From Amylostereum areolatum (taxonomy: Eukaryota; Basidiomycota; Agaricomycetes; Russulales; Stereaceae): a stretch of DNA of 64,000 nt. Each line of letters opens with the position of its first letter. Position 1 is the stretch's first letter. The notes beneath the pieces are model-generated. The model was not told the origin of the DNA. It made no database searches and saw only the letters and a program-made list of their open reading frames with translations. The stretch lies in assembly GCA_012932865.1 (NCBI GenBank), contig SAXG01000016.1:893817-957816 (forward strand), read 5' to 3'. This document shows positions 23,681 through 34,905 of the stretch, piece after piece. Position numbers and translations under genes: made by a program.

Positions 23681-24964
23681 CTACGCCTTCACGATTTTCC
23701 AGATCTTCGCTGTGCCGTCGTCCCCGACCGTCGCCAGAAGATCCTGCGAGCCCTGGCGCGGACACCATACGACGCTGTTCACGTCGCTGACCCCATGCGC
23801 ATCTTCGAGGCGCGAGATGAGCTTATGCCGCGGCGGGGTCGTCGGCGTCGCATCTGGTTCCTCCTGCCACCGCAATGCACCCATCAGCGCCAGCGCGAAT
23901 CTCGACCGAGAAAAAAAAAATCGCACCTCTAACTCCCAGACATTGACCCTCCCATCTCCTCCTGCGCTGGCTATCAACCCTAAGCTCCCATCTTCCTGCT
24001 TTCCGGGCTTCGCCCCCCAGCTGACCGAATACACCGTGCGCTCGTGCCCCTCCAGCACGAGCACGCACGTCCATTTGTGTTCCGCGACGCGCTTCCACAC
24101 GCGCACGGTGCGATCGTCGGAGGCGGAGGCGAGGTAGCTGCCTGTCGGGGACCAGGCGACAGACCAGACCGTGGACGCGTGCCCTGAGAGTGTTGCGAAG
24201 CAGAACCAGTCTTCTGAAGGATCATCGAGGTAAAGTTTTATCGTGTCATCGTACGAGGCCGATGCGAGGATCTGTGCTGCGAAGGGGCGTTGTAGGTGAG
24301 GGATGCGGAGAGGGCAGGGGGAAGAGACGGACCTCCTCGGAGGGGTGCCAGGCGACGGACTTGACGTCCTGCGTGTGTTCCATAAGCACGCCCATACACT
24401 CAAAGTCGGCATCGGGGAGCGCTGAGAATTGCGGATGCTCGTGTCAGCGACGAGGACGACGAGACCGGGGGAACGCACCCTCCCAGACCCAGACGGTCTT
24501 GTCCCGACTGCAGCTCGCGAGGAGGTTGCCCTCGGCAGACCACGCCACGCTCTTGCACTCCGTCTCGTGCCCCTCCAGCATAGCCACGCACTCCCACTCC
24601 GCACTCCCGACCTCATCCTCGTCCTCCGCTTCCTGCTGCCATACGCCGATGTTGGCGTCGAAAGACGCGGTGGCGAGCGAGGTGCCCGCTGGTGACCAGG
24701 CGAGTGCTCGCACGGTCTTGGTGTGCCCGGTGGGTATTGATGTTTGAATTTTGAACGAGGAATCTGTGTAGGAGTACATGCGCACGGTCTTGTCGGCAGA
24801 GCATGTCGCGAGCAGCGGTTTTTTCGGATTCCAGGCGACGTGCCATGCCCGATCTTCGTGTCCTGTCGCAGGCATCGATACGGATGATTCACATAAAAGA
24901 ATTAAAGGTGCACACCAGTTAATTCCGCGACCAGTTCCAGACGATATGGGAGGTCGACGTCCAT
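23681..24964 (-). CDS. cia1: CIA1, WD40 component of the cytosolic Fe-S assembly targeting complex
   Basis: Starts MDVDLPYRLELVAELTG at 24964, with a short intron right after, then GHEDRAWHVAWNPKKPLLAT. The chain carries WD repeats in order: LATCSADKTVRMY, GHTKTVRALAWSPAG..ASFDANIGVW, LEGHETECKSVAWSAEGNLLAS..DKTVWVWE, DVKSVAWHPSE..ASYDDTIKLY, GHASTVWSVAWSPTGSYLAS, EGHERTVYSVSWGA..GGDGRVNVWE and VNSVVWCPRQ..VGDDGTAKIWK, enough for a seven-bladed propeller. Repeat wording and order (LEGHE.ECK.VAW, DD.IKLY.D) match Cia1/CIAO1, which with MMS19 and CIA2 hands Fe-S clusters to cytosolic and nuclear proteins. It is slightly longer than the yeast protein because of loop insertions. Essential in yeast. 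Divergent from the epimerase gene. Confidence 0.9.
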
Positions 24965-25154
24965 GGCAAAATGGCGAAATGGAAAGCTGAAGCTGAAGCC
25001 TGAGACCGGAGCGATCGACGACATACAATATCTAATCTAATCTCAAACCTTGGATCACCGCCCATCGCTGCCATCAGCGCGCGCGATGCCGACGCGCAAC
25101 GCGTCGCCGTTGACCTCGCCCGCGACCCCGCCTCCGCCATGCCTGCCGCCCTGA

Positions 25155-26175
25155 TGCGTATCCCCCCAGAGGAACTCGAAAGAGCGCCCGCGAACCATAC
25201 AAATACGATACACAAAATTCAAGGCATCTCATTCTCTTAAATCTCCCCCATCATCACAACAGCAACGAGAGTCCTTTTGACGGGTGCGACCGGCGCTGGT
25301 AAGGCTCGTGTTTTTGTTGAGGCGGGCCAGAGCTCACGACGAGTTAATGACAGCCGGTCTTGGTGTTCTCCGCGCTCTCCTCGCCGACGACACCGTCAAC
25401 CATGTAACAGTGCTCGCCCGCCACCCCCTGCCCTCATGGGTCGTCCTCCCCAACGGTACCACACCGACCGCTCCCTCCGAACCCCCCACCCACCCTAAAC
25501 TCAGCACCACCGTTCTCCCCTCCTTCCTCTCCTACACCCCCGATCTGCGTGCCGACATCGCCGCACACGACGCGTGCATCTGGGCGCTCGGCAAGAGTGC
25601 CGTCGGCATGAGCGAGAAGGACTATACTGAGATGACCGTTGGGTATCTCGACGCGTTTCTGGACGCGGCGAAGGAGGCGGGAGTGGGCGCGGCTGGTGGG
25701 AAGCCGTTCAGGATGGCGTTTATCACTGGACAGGGTACAGACCCGACAGAGAAGAGCTGGCAGCTCTTCGCGCGCGTGAAGGCACGTTGAACCTTCGCCT
25801 CGATCTTCAGAGTCAGTATCCTTATCCTTTTGCTATGATTAGGGCCGCGCAGAAAATCACCTCACTCAACACGCGAAAGACTCGGCGGGCGCGTTCAAGC
25901 CGACCATCCTGCGCCCCGCATACTTCTTCCCGTCTTCGCTCTACCCCGCCGACCAAGAAAACACGCGTCCCACGGCGGGACGTGTCTTCGACAAGGTTCT
26001 CGGAAACCCCCTCCGCTACGTGATGGGCATCACCGTCGAGGATATGGGCAAGTTCGCGGTGGAGGCAGTCAAGGGGACCTGGGAGGCGAAGTACCCCGAC
26101 AAGGTCGTGTTCTCTAATGGTGAGATGAAGAACGCGGTGAAGGAAGTGGGTACTAAAGGGAGGGATGAGCTGTGA
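25155..26175 (+). CDS. NAD(P)-binding epimerase-like protein (atypical SDR)
   Basis: Rossmann start RVLLTGATGAG at 25268, an intron, then AGLGVLRALLADDTVNHVTV with LARHPLPSWV. A long exon gives DIAAHDACIWALGKSAVGMS, YTEMTVGYLDAFLDAAKEAG and FRMAFITGQGTDP. After an intron ending at 25843 come AEKHLTQHAKDSAGAFKPTI, LRPAYFFPSSLYP and the C-terminus DKVLGNPLRYVMGITVEDMG...KNAVKEVGTKGRDEL. It is an extended-SDR-like oxidoreductase of the fungal NmrA/HTATIP2-like type; substrate unknown. No ATG is in frame just upstream. A start at 25155 with a four-base first exon (ATGC, donor GTATCC, acceptor at 25262) gives MPTRVLLTGATG and is the best guess. Fragments of the 3' end are copied at 30.3, 34.7 and 52.9 kb beside FunK1 copies. 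Confidence 0.7.
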
Positions 26176-26389
26176 GCCCCTTGTAAGTGTCATCTTTGGG
26201 TTGGTCTCTGTTTGCTCTGGCTGACTTTCCGTGTGCAATAGGTACATTTGATGTACATACATGTCCCTTGGATACTGAAGCCCATCTCTCACTGTTTACG
26301 ACACAAGCATTTTTTGTTACATTGTACACACCGTCGACGTACTGGGTGGCCTTCTTCCTACACTTCCTCAAAGACCTTGGACGGGTACA

Positions 26390-27010
26390 AGCTCCCCGCG
26401 TCGGGGGGGTAGGCGCAGTTCGTAGTCCACCGCGATCTCCATCCACGCTACGAAGATGTCGAACACAGGCCAGAACGAGGCGAAGATGTGGCACTGGGTC
26501 GGGGGGCCAGGGGCTCACGGAAGGACACGGAGACGACCGTCATTTGCGCGAAGATGCGCTCGAGGTCGCCGGATTCCAGCTCGCTGAACCACCGCTCCTC
26601 CCGTCGCGTCAACGTCGCGCACGACCGGTTCGCCGCGGTCCAGAAGGTGGCCCACACAGTGCCGTCGAGGTCGTCGAGCACGGTGTGGATATACGGAAAC
26701 GCGTACTTCCAGCTGGCGACTCTGCGGTAGGACGAGAACGGGGCGATGTCCTGCCAGCGGATGAGGGTGAGAACGGCGAGCATGGGGTTCAGACGAAGGG
26801 AACGCGTACGTCGGGGCTGTCGGCACCTACCCCGCACCTCATCTTCTTATGAACGGCGGAGTCGACGTCGGGGATGGCTGCTTAGATGCTTTCCCAAGAA
26901 TCTATAACGTCCACAGTCTCGATCATCGGGACTTGAAGCTTGACTCTGCGAACGCAAACCGCGACTGCTGACCCTAGAATACAATGTCTTAACTTCTGAG
27001 ATCATGCTGA
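26390..27010 (-). pseudogene. FunK1-derived remnant, copy A
   Basis: Fragments RYRFLGKHL, then AAIPDVDSAVHKKMRCG in a shifted frame, and YIHTVLDDLDGTVWATFW, EERWFSELESGD and FWPVFDIFVAWMEIA align in order with copy E at 36849-37879 (FAFLEKHL, AVIPDVAPAVDGRMG, LHHVIDDLDGIMWVALW, SVFDVFERWLKIS). A short deletion breaks the frame after GKHL, so the copy is treated as dead. No HRD or DFG-like motif is visible. Confidence 0.55.
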
Positions 27011-27134
27011 AACAAACTGGGAGCTGCCCGTATAACCCGAGACGGGACGGGGACATATCCGAGAACTTCAATCAACTTGTTCATCTCCAATATAATCCTC
27101 CATCCATATTTATCTTCTATCCTGCATCCTTCGA

Positions 27135-28184
27135 CTACTCGGTGCCGTCACGGTATTGACCGCTCTTCTCCAAGAATTCTACACCCGCCTTGAGGTACCT
27201 CACCAGGTATTGGAAGGTGACTTCCCTGGTTTCTTCGTCTAGGTCTTCATTGTCGTACGATTCGATGACCTCCATGTCCAGCCTAGCCACCTTGGCGATC
27301 TTCATCCACTCTTTCACGATGTCATATATAGAGTCCCAGAATAGCAAGGGGCGAGCCAGAACCGTGACCTTCTTCTTTCCCTTCCGCACGAAATCCCTCT
27401 CGCTGAACCAGGATACGATTGCTTGTTTCGTGTGATTGACTGTGCTGACACTGTCGGAGGACAGAGTTTCATACCAACCCATTTCGCGCCATTCCCGGTC
27501 TGCATGAGTCACGATCTTCCACATGACAATCCACAGAACTCCCTCGACGTCATCCAGCACACTGTGCGCGAGACCGTATTGACCGGACACGTCCCGCGCC
27601 GACAACCCGCGTCGAGACATGAATTTCAGGACCGTCTAAGGCGGCATACAGTGAGCGAGGTACTGTTTGGATGTACACAGGGGAGGGAATGAATCACATA
27701 CAGGATCATGGTGGTACGCCGAACACCCGCGTATGAGTCCACCGTAAACGACCGCGTCGACATCTATAACAACCGCCTTGCACACGCGGAGATGTCTCTC
27801 GAGAAACGCAAAACACGCCGGGTCCTCGCCGCGCATGCACGGCATGGCTTCGATCACGCCGTTCGTGCGCCGTGCGGGCGTTGTTCTCGCCTTTATCGTT
27901 CCGATGGAGGGAACAGAGTCAATGGTCATGTCTTCAAGATAGGCGTTCAGGATAACTGTGCTTCGGGATTAGAGGAAGCGCAGAAATCGCAAAACCTGAG
28001 ACTGCGACGAAGGCTCACTAATCATAACGTCCACAGCGATGTAAACACAGTCCATCAAGCTTACGTCCTCTGAGAGCAACGAAATGCTTTCCATCGGACC
28101 TGAGGGCGTCTTTGCATCGGAAGCGTCGTGGGAAGTGGAAATGTCATTCGTGGCGGAACATGGGTTTGAATTCGAGTCATCCAT
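27135..28184 (-). CDS. FunK1-derived pseudokinase, copy B
   Basis: Three exons by splice signals: 28184-28019 (MDDSNSNPCSATNDISTSHD..., SEDVSLMDCVYIAVDVMI), 27955-27702 (ILNAYLEDMTIDSVPS... FAFLERHLRVCKAVVIDVDA) and 27635-27135 (MSRRGLSARDVSGQYGLAHS, VLDDVEGVLWIVMWKIVTHA, ... FLEKSGQYRDGTE). This gives 306 residues with no frame break. The blocks IYVAVD, LDD(V)EG(V)LW..(W) and LKAGVEFLEK match the C-lobe of the full FunK1 kinase at 56483, but the N-lobe is absent, the HRD segment has become LEDMTID and the DLA segment is DVDA. A catalytic kinase is therefore unlikely. A regulatory or decoy role is speculation. It sits next to the epimerase gene. Confidence 0.6.
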
Positions 28185-28189
28185 ACGCC

Positions 28190-28636
28190 GGGGTGGAGAG
28201 ACAGATAGGAAAGGGAGGTAGCTTGCAGTCCGAGTTCGGTTGAAGTCTTATATTGATGCAGGAAATAATACACGCGAGAGGAGCGCGCACTCTGTGCACG
28301 GCTTTGCCAGCCGTTGCGTACCGCTCATGATGCACGACCGCGAGATGAATGCATGGCATCCCGTCAGATATCTACACAAAACAGAAACTTGATAAACGTA
28401 CTTTCACGCCGGTGTCCTCCTCGTCAAGCCTCCCTCCGTCCCGTCCTAAAACCACCCCTTCGAACGCTACGTGTGACAAACAGCTAGTACCCCCACGCCA
28501 TGCCCGTACGCCTCGCACCCTGGATGATGGAAAACACAGTCAATCATTATGATGACTTATGGCACGCACCTGTGGATCGACGTCGACATCCTCAGGTGAG
28601 AGCGAGGTGACTCAGGTGAGAGATCATCGTGATTGT
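28190..28636. repeat. 5' flank repeat shared by copies B and D
   Basis: The roughly 450 bp upstream of copy B recur upstream of copy D (36160-36620) and of its mirror copy (48690-49150). Shared strings include CCGTCCCGTCCTAAAACCAC and GTGGATCGACGTCGAC. At 28636/28637 this flank is joined abruptly to ICMT intron sequence. Confidence 0.75.
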
Positions 28637-28687
28637 ACCGTGTGAGCGCGAACGCCGTGACGAAAACGAGAGACAAATTTAACGCAC

Positions 28688-28861
28688 CTTGAACAACCTC
28701 GCGATATACGGTATGAACTGCCCAAACACGCGCTCCAGGCCCCCCATCTGCACCTTATCGACCTTGACCGGCGAGGGCGCGGCGTCGACTTTGGGCGGAG
28801 TCGCGCCTAGCCAAAAGAACGCCGCGTTGGAGACGAGAAGAGGAATCTTCGTTAGGGACAT
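28688..28861 (-). pseudogene. orphan first exon of an ICMT gene
   Basis: Encodes MSLTKIPLLVSNAAFFWLGA onward for 58 codons, differing from exon 1 of the complete gene at 54604 by a single Met to Leu change near residue 41. The donor and most of intron 1 follow, but homology stops about 7 bp before where the acceptor would be, and exon 2 is absent. It cannot encode the enzyme; it marks the duplication breakpoint. Confidence 0.9.
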
Positions 28862-30300
28862 TTCAGTGTAGAGGGGTTCGCTACTCGTTGTTTGGAGCCA
28901 CTTGAGAGAGAGAGAAAGGGTGGTGCTCTTGGACGAAGTGTGTTCCCTCCATGAGCGAGATAAGGTGTGAGTTAAAGCTCCCAGGACTGAGCGGTCACGA
29001 CAGAGGTCTTGTGATGACCATGTGAAACGGAAACGTCCTTGAGTCGCGTTGGCAGATGGGTCAATTAACTAAAATTTCCGACGCGAGTTGGACGAAAGTT
29101 GAACGAGAGGAGCTCCAGACAGATAGATAGATAGATATTTACTTACGTTCAACTCTCCAACGGACCAGCGGCGGATTCGGAAGTGACAGGTCAGACATTA
29201 CAGTGCATTGATATCTCGGCAACTTGACCTATGATACAGGAAGGACTGTGGTATGTAGTGAGGTCGGAGGAGGAAAACTGCATGAAGGTGGATCAGCCCG
29301 AGCCAGACCGTCCGGAGACCGTCATTTCGCTGCGCGCCGCCTGCCCGGGCCGCTATGGGCACCGTATGTAACTCCTCTCAACTCTCAAGTACTGAGTACT
29401 TACTCGATTGGTTCTCAACGTCAACTCGCCTCCAACGATTCTCCATGCCGTCACGCCAACAGAGCGCAATTACCAGCAGGAACTCCAGTTAGATACCGTT
29501 TTTACCGGAGGGGTTTCTGCAGTCAGCCGAGAGCCTATTGTGAGTCCCATCGTCACCCGTTTCTCCTTCCCAAGACTCAAATTCAACCTGCAACAGCATC
29601 GGCACTCCAGGGGCCAGCATCATCGCGCGCGAGAAAGGAAAACCTTTTCCATGGATACCCTGCCCTCATGCAAAAATTCAATGCCCCTCTCACGTTCGCG
29701 CAAGATTTGGACTTCGACCTACAACCGCGGACCCAAGTTCGAGCTTCCCGTTTCATGGCTCCAGAGCCGAGCGCGTCACCCAGGAAGGAACGCGAATGGT
29801 TTCGAGAGAGGATTCTCAATCACATATATGTGTCGTAAGTCCTCGCCTTCGTCCGACCTGCGCTCCGGGCCCTTATCCTCATCCCTCCGCCCAGACCTCT
29901 TCCACCCCCTGTGCGCTGCTGCTAGAACCACACTTTCACGAGAAAACTGTACGTGTTTTGTTCCTTCCCTCCTTGTATGCTCAGCTCACACGTCTTAGCT
30001 GTCAGGGATCCGCCTCTCGCCGCTTCCGACCGCGTCCACATCCGCGTCCACATCCGCGCCGACTCTACCAAGTTCACTTTCAACGTCGTTCTCGTGTCCC
30101 CTTCATCTTTGTCACTTATCGCCTCTACATGAAGCGGCGCATTCTTCAGGACTACACCCCCGGAGTCTCCAAACCGTGCACACCACCGACAATATTCCCC
30201 TCTCAAAGTCTACGCGTGCTGCGCTCATCGCGTCCTACGCCAAGGTCACGACCCACCTAACCTACTCATGTCACGAGAACGCCGCTGGAGTGCGAAACGT
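28862..30300. other. ICMT promoter copy plus degenerate duplicated DNA
   Basis: Mirror of 53040-54600. Contains a short AGAT microsatellite at about 29121-29138. Plus-strand frames at 29224-29838 and 29796-30260 are open, but their counterparts in the other arm differ in frame and no motif is recognised, so they are not called as genes. Segment 29860-30020 is related to 34060-34210. Confidence 0.45.
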
Positions 30301-30304
30301 GGTT

Positions 30305-30480
30305 TCAACAGGGTTCTCGGTGACACCTTCCGCTGGGCATCGCCGTCGAGAATATGGGGGAATCTGCGGTGAGAGCGATCAAGGGGACGCGAGAGGCAAG
30401 GCATCCGGATAGGGTGGCGTTCTCCAACATCGAGATGAAGAAGGCGGCGAAGGAAGTGGGAGGGACGGGGAGGTCGACAC
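30305..30480 (+). pseudogene. epimerase 3' fragment, copy next to FunK1 copy C
   Basis: In translation it reads NRVLGDTFRW, AVENMGESAVRAIKGTREAR and FSNIEMKKAAKEVGGTGR. This aligns with the C-terminus of the epimerase at 25155-26175 (DKVLGNPLRYVMGITVEDMG, FSNGEMKNAVKEVGTKGR). A frameshift lies near the start and the rest of the gene is missing. Confidence 0.75.
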
Positions 30481-30665
30481 CTGTTTCAGCACGAGACTGG
30501 ACGAGACGAGTACATACTTATCCGAGAACTACAAGGTTTGGTTTCAAGTCAGACCATGATACTTCGACTGCGACAATGTTCGTCTTCCCAACCCTTCCAA
30601 TGCAAGCAAACTTGATGACACATAGATCGCGTAGTAAAGTACATGGTTTGGGGTGGATCAAATCT
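30460..30665 (+). repeat. direct repeat unit, near-identical to 34885-35085
   Basis: About 200 bp from GAGGTCGACACCTGTTTCAG to TACATGG recur almost unchanged at 34885-35085, and in reverse complement at 52670-52865. In each place it lies between the epimerase fragment and the 3' end of a FunK1 copy, so it marks the tandem duplication unit. Confidence 0.8.
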
Positions 30666-30701
30666 CGATAGGTCCATCCATATCTATCCTGCATCCTTCA
30701 A

Positions 30702-31831
30702 CTACTCGGCGCCGTCACGGTATTGGCCGCTCTTCTCCAAGAATTCTACACCCGCCTTGAGGTACATGGTCAAGTGTTCTAAAGTAAGCGCTTTGATTAC
30801 GTCTGGATATTCATCGTTGTCCGATTCGAAGACCTCCACGTCCAGCCTGGCCTGCTTGGCAATTGTCATCCACTCTTTCATAATGTCATATATAGTGCCC
30901 CAGAATATCACGGGGCGGGCCATAACCCCGACCTGCTTCTCCACCTTCTTCATGTGCCCCCGATCGTTGAACCAGGCTACAATTGCGTGTTTCGTGTGAT
31001 TGACTGTGCTGACGTCGTCGGAGGACAGAGCTTTATGCCAAACCATTTCGCGCCTTTCCCGGTCTGCATGAGTCACGATCTTCCACATGACAATCCACAG
31101 AACTCCCTCAATGTCGTCTAGCAAAGTGTGCGGTGGACCGGGGCTGCCGGGTTCGGCTTCCATCCATGCATCCAACTGGCGTCGCGACGCGAATGGAAGG
31201 ACCGTCTAAGGCGCAAAACAGTAAGCGAGGTATTCGCACAGGACGGAAACGGGGTCACATACAGAAAGGCGTCTGGCGACCGCGCGCGACGAGTCGTGCC
31301 GAACAGCTAGGTCGGCATTGATGATCATTCCTTTGCATTGCTGGAGGTGTTTCTCGAGAAATGTAAAGTCTTCTTCGCTGGAAGACCGTCGTAAACATGC
31401 GTTGCTTTGTATCATTTCGAGGGTACGCTTCTCGGGGGCTTCTCGAATAAGTATGTTTGTTATTGAAGGTTCCCCGTGAAGAAAGCCGACGAAGTAGGCG
31501 TTCGAAAGTGCTGCGAAAATTAGTTGGTGCGACCCAGCATGCAGGAAAAGACCAGCTCGCGCTCACCGATCATTGCGTCGACAGCGACGTAAATCGAATC
31601 GATCAGGGTGACCTCGTCTGCGAGGAGAGACTTCACAGCAGTCGGGAACTGCAATGTCCTATGATTCCTATGAACGCGCTCCTCGATAAACAAGGGTCGG
31701 TCAGGGGTGAAGCCGCAGACGAGGTCTGAAATTCCGTGCTGTCCTCGCAAAGTGTTGAAGGACTCTGTTGCTGATTCCCTATACGGAAACGAGTCCGAAA
31801 CGATGGAGTTGACACCTAGGATCATAATCAT
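30702..31831 (-). CDS. FunK1-derived pseudokinase, copy C
   Basis: From ATG 31831: MIMILGVNSIVSDSFPYRES, SFNTLRGQHGISDLVCGFTP (equivalent to FSDLAGQHGVADIIGGF in the full kinase), SIYVAVDAMIG. After an intron come NAYFVGFLHGEPSITNILIR, MIQSNACLRRSSSEEDFTFL and GMIINADLAVRH, then exon 3 LLDDIEGVLWIVMWKIVTHA ... FLEKSGQYRDGAE to a stop at 30702. It keeps more of the kinase than copies B, D and E, including the N-lobe end and DLA, but HRD has become HGE, which removes the catalytic aspartate. Frames are open throughout. A TIR element at 32088 cuts off the upstream region, so the true 5' end may be lost. Confidence 0.6.
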
Positions 31832-32087
31832 TGGGGATGTCAGCCCGGTTGACTGAGTCAAGCGCTCCGCCCAGCGAAACCGAGTGGAGCAGAAAGATCG
31901 TTTTGGTTTATGGAAAGGAAGGATAAGTCGGACGAGCCTGAGAATGATGAGGAAGAGGAGCCTGAGGCGGTGGTAGGAGAAAGGATTGGGACAGCGCCGT
32001 CGGGCCACGCCTTCGGCGATAAGAAATAACACGTGAGGCCATATCCCCGGACGACGTCGGTTGCGTCCTGCGTTACTAATACTCCGT

Positions 32088-33591
32088 CCCAGTGAGAATC
32101 GGCGCGAAGGATATAAGACGCGGCTGAAGATTTTGGGATGCCAAGAGGTGTGTCAAAATCCTTCGTTGCCATCCTCTGTCTTCAAAAAAATGGCACACTT
32201 TTCTTGAACGGCACAGGAGATTTTTGAATCCCATGGAAAACACATAGGACCATATGTGACGGCATTGGATAGCATGTATTCTCTCACTGATCCTTTGCTT
32301 GAACCATATCGAAGCATTCTGAATGGCACACCACTAATAGAGGATCAGATGCCAGTTTTCATTGCACAGTTACGAAATCTATTTAAGTACAGGGTCCTAA
32401 GTACACTCGAGCTCGCATTCCGATAGAACCAAACTGTGCGTGATGGACCACGCGCCGAGGCAGACCACGTCGATGATTCAAGGAACGATGCCGGGCGACG
32501 AGGGGCTCCATGGTTTTTTGCGTGGAGAGGATGGTGTGGTGGGGGTCCGCCGCATTGGGTCTCAACTACTTATGTGATGATGTAGGTGACGAGCACGCGC
32601 GCATGTTTCCGTGGCCCATCGCGCGCTGAGGCGGCAGTGGATGTTGGACCAGAGCGTTGCATCGGCTCGCCACCACCGGTCTGCGTGCATCGCAACGGTC
32701 CACCCCACTTGCGACGGCGTTGGCATTGGGGATACGCGCTGCAAAGTCCTTCGGGCTCTCTTCTTCGGGATGTCTCGCGTGTGAGGCTGAAGACGTGGGG
32801 AGGGAGGTGTCTAGCCGGTCTGAGTGCATTCTGCTCGGTCGATAGGGCGAAGCGGACGGGGCTGATGGAGTGCAGTGGGACGCGCTGAGCTTGGGGGAAT
32901 ACGCCCACAAACCACGTCGTCCTGGGGAGCCGAGAGTTGAAAAGGAGCAGGTTCCCTACAGCGCAATATGAGCAAGTTATCAGCGAGATAAAAGGAAACG
33001 CACCCGAGCGAGGTAGAAGGAAAGCATGTCGTGGTTCTTGAGGTGCACACCCGTCGTGGGGAACACCAACCACGACTATGAGCGCATTGGCTGCTCGATC
33101 CGGGACCTGACAAGGATGGGTTGAGAATGGGAAGAAATGGACGACAAGAGTGAGGGGAATAGAAGGTGCAGAGAGGGATGTGCTGGTAAAAGGGAAGGCG
33201 GGGAGCTGGCAGGTGAAGGACACGACGACGCTAAGTCGACGTGGAAGTTCGATCCCAAGTTGCAAGTCGCGCAAACACGATCGTTGCTTGAGAACTTACA
33301 TAAGCCGTCCGAGACAACCCTTCGTTCTCACCAAGTTGTCTGCATGGGAAGACTTTGTGGAATTAAGAAATGCGGGATGTGGAGAGCTTCAACGAGCTTC
33401 AGTCTCCTTATATCGCGGTCGATCTGAGCAACAGTCTATGTGCTTCCCGCTGCGCGTAAGTAGGTGATTCATAACGTGATCTGACGGGACTTCGAGGATG
33501 GCCAAAATGCTTCATTTTTTGGCACTCTTGGGTCTTGGCATCCCGAAATCTCCCACCGCGTCTCAAATCCTCCGCACCGATTCTCACTGGG
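32088..33591. mobile_element. 1504-bp TIR element, probably non-autonomous
   Basis: Ends are CCCAGTGAGAATCGG and its perfect reverse complement, with weaker inverted homology for about 58 bp (both ends reach GGGATGCCAAG). The element is flanked by the 7-bp direct repeat ACTCCGT (32081-32087 and 33592-33598). The other arm has an uninterrupted site at 51243-51249 (ACTCCAT on the minus strand). Internal frames (for example minus 32570-33274) are open but show no transposase motif. Superfamily not assigned. Confidence 0.85.
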
Positions 33592-33598
33592 ACTCCGT

Positions 33599-34730
33599 AC
33601 CAGTTGCAACTCCTCTCAACTCTCGATCTCAGTTCTCAACGTCAAGTCGTGCCCAATAATTAATAACCCACCATGCTATCAAGTCAGCAAAGCGCAATTA
33701 AGAAGCAGCGCTGACTGAGTTTGATACCGTGTTTGCTGGATAGAATCCATGGTTTTACGCAGTCAGAGCCTAATGCAGTGAGTCCTATGGCTTGTCATTC
33801 ATGGCATTTCCCCTTCCCAAGCATTCCCAAGACTCAACAACAGCATCGACACCCGAGCGCCATCGCACACGAGGAAAACCTTCTCTAGACCTTCCGTGAC
33901 CCTTCTCGGTGCTTCATCCTCTTCACAACTTGAAGCTGTCTGTGCCCGATGAACATCGCGGAGCGGGTCACCCCGGCAGGACGGTGTAAAGCTTTGAGAG
34001 AAGATCTTAGATCGCATATGTGTCTCGTATGTCCTCTTCGTCGCTCAACGTGTGCTCCAGGCCCTTATCCTCATCCCTCCGCCCAGACCCCTTCCGCTCC
34101 CCGTGCGCTGCTGCGCCTAGACCCACACTTCCACCGCCAAATACCAGTTTGTACGCGCTTTCTTTCTTCCCTTCATGCATGCTTAGCTCACACCTCTTAG
34201 CTTTCAGGGATTTGCCTCTTGCTGCCTCGGCCACATCCACCTCCGCACCGATATAGTCGGCCTGCAACGCTGTCCTCCTGCCCTCTTCCGTCGCACACGA
34301 AGCGGCGGATTTTTCACTGCGAACCACCGCGATTCAGGGATACTTCAGGACTATGTAGGCTGCCGGGCTCTCTTGATCGTACTTACACGTCAATGAAAAA
34401 CATCTCTTTCCAAAGGCCCACACATTGCTGCATTCATCATGTCCTCTTCCAAGGTGCCTACCCACACAAACCACTCATGCCACGAAGCCTTCTGGCTCTT
34501 CTCGGCCTCCCCTATCTCCTTGCCGACCACGCCTTTCCGTGCTCGTACTTGTTACTCTTTCCCTGACGAGGCCTTGAGCTCAGCAAGAAAAATCAAACCA
34601 GCTTTCTCTCAAACGCGTCGACCTCTAGCCACGCATTTGATTGTGGACGGCATGGCCGCATCGGTATGGCTCGAAGGAGAATGACCATCAGCTTATTTTA
34701 GAGCACTGCTGGACGGCGAAACATTGTTTC
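33599..34730. other. duplicated degenerate DNA between copies C and D
   Basis: Mirror of 50240-51240. Related at lower identity to 29400-30260, for example the CTCATCCCTCCGCCCAGACC string at 29878 and 34071. Short open frames exist but no motif is seen. Confidence 0.45.
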
Positions 34731-34734
34731 AGCG

Positions 34735-34905
34735 GAGTCTTCGGTGACGCTTTCCACTGGACATCGGCGTTGAGAATAGGGATGAAGTTGCAGCGAAATT
34801 GGGTTCAGGAACGTGGGAGGCAAAGCGGGGCAGGGTGGCGTTCTTCAACGTCGAGATGAAGAAGGCGGTGAGGGAAGTGGGAGGGAAGGGGAGGTCGACA
34901 CCTGT
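34735..34905 (+). pseudogene. epimerase 3' fragment, copy next to FunK1 copy D
   Basis: Aligns base by base with 30305-30480 and through it with the epimerase 3' end: TTCTTCGGTGACGC..., GCAAAGCGGGGCAGGGTGGC, AACGTCGAGATGAAGAAGGC. Several small deletions destroy the frame. No counterpart is found at the same place in the right arm, which lacks about 450 bp here. Confidence 0.7.

Noticed and set aside
29224..30260. 204- and 154-codon plus-strand frames beside FunK1 copy C
   Set aside because: The mirror copy at 53158-53887 is not open in the same way and no family was recognised; it looks like decayed duplicated DNA.
32570..33274. 234-codon minus-strand frame inside the 1.5-kb TIR element as a transposase
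   Set aside because: Low-complexity composition, no catalytic motif, and overlapping open frames on the other strand; the element is better seen as non-autonomous.
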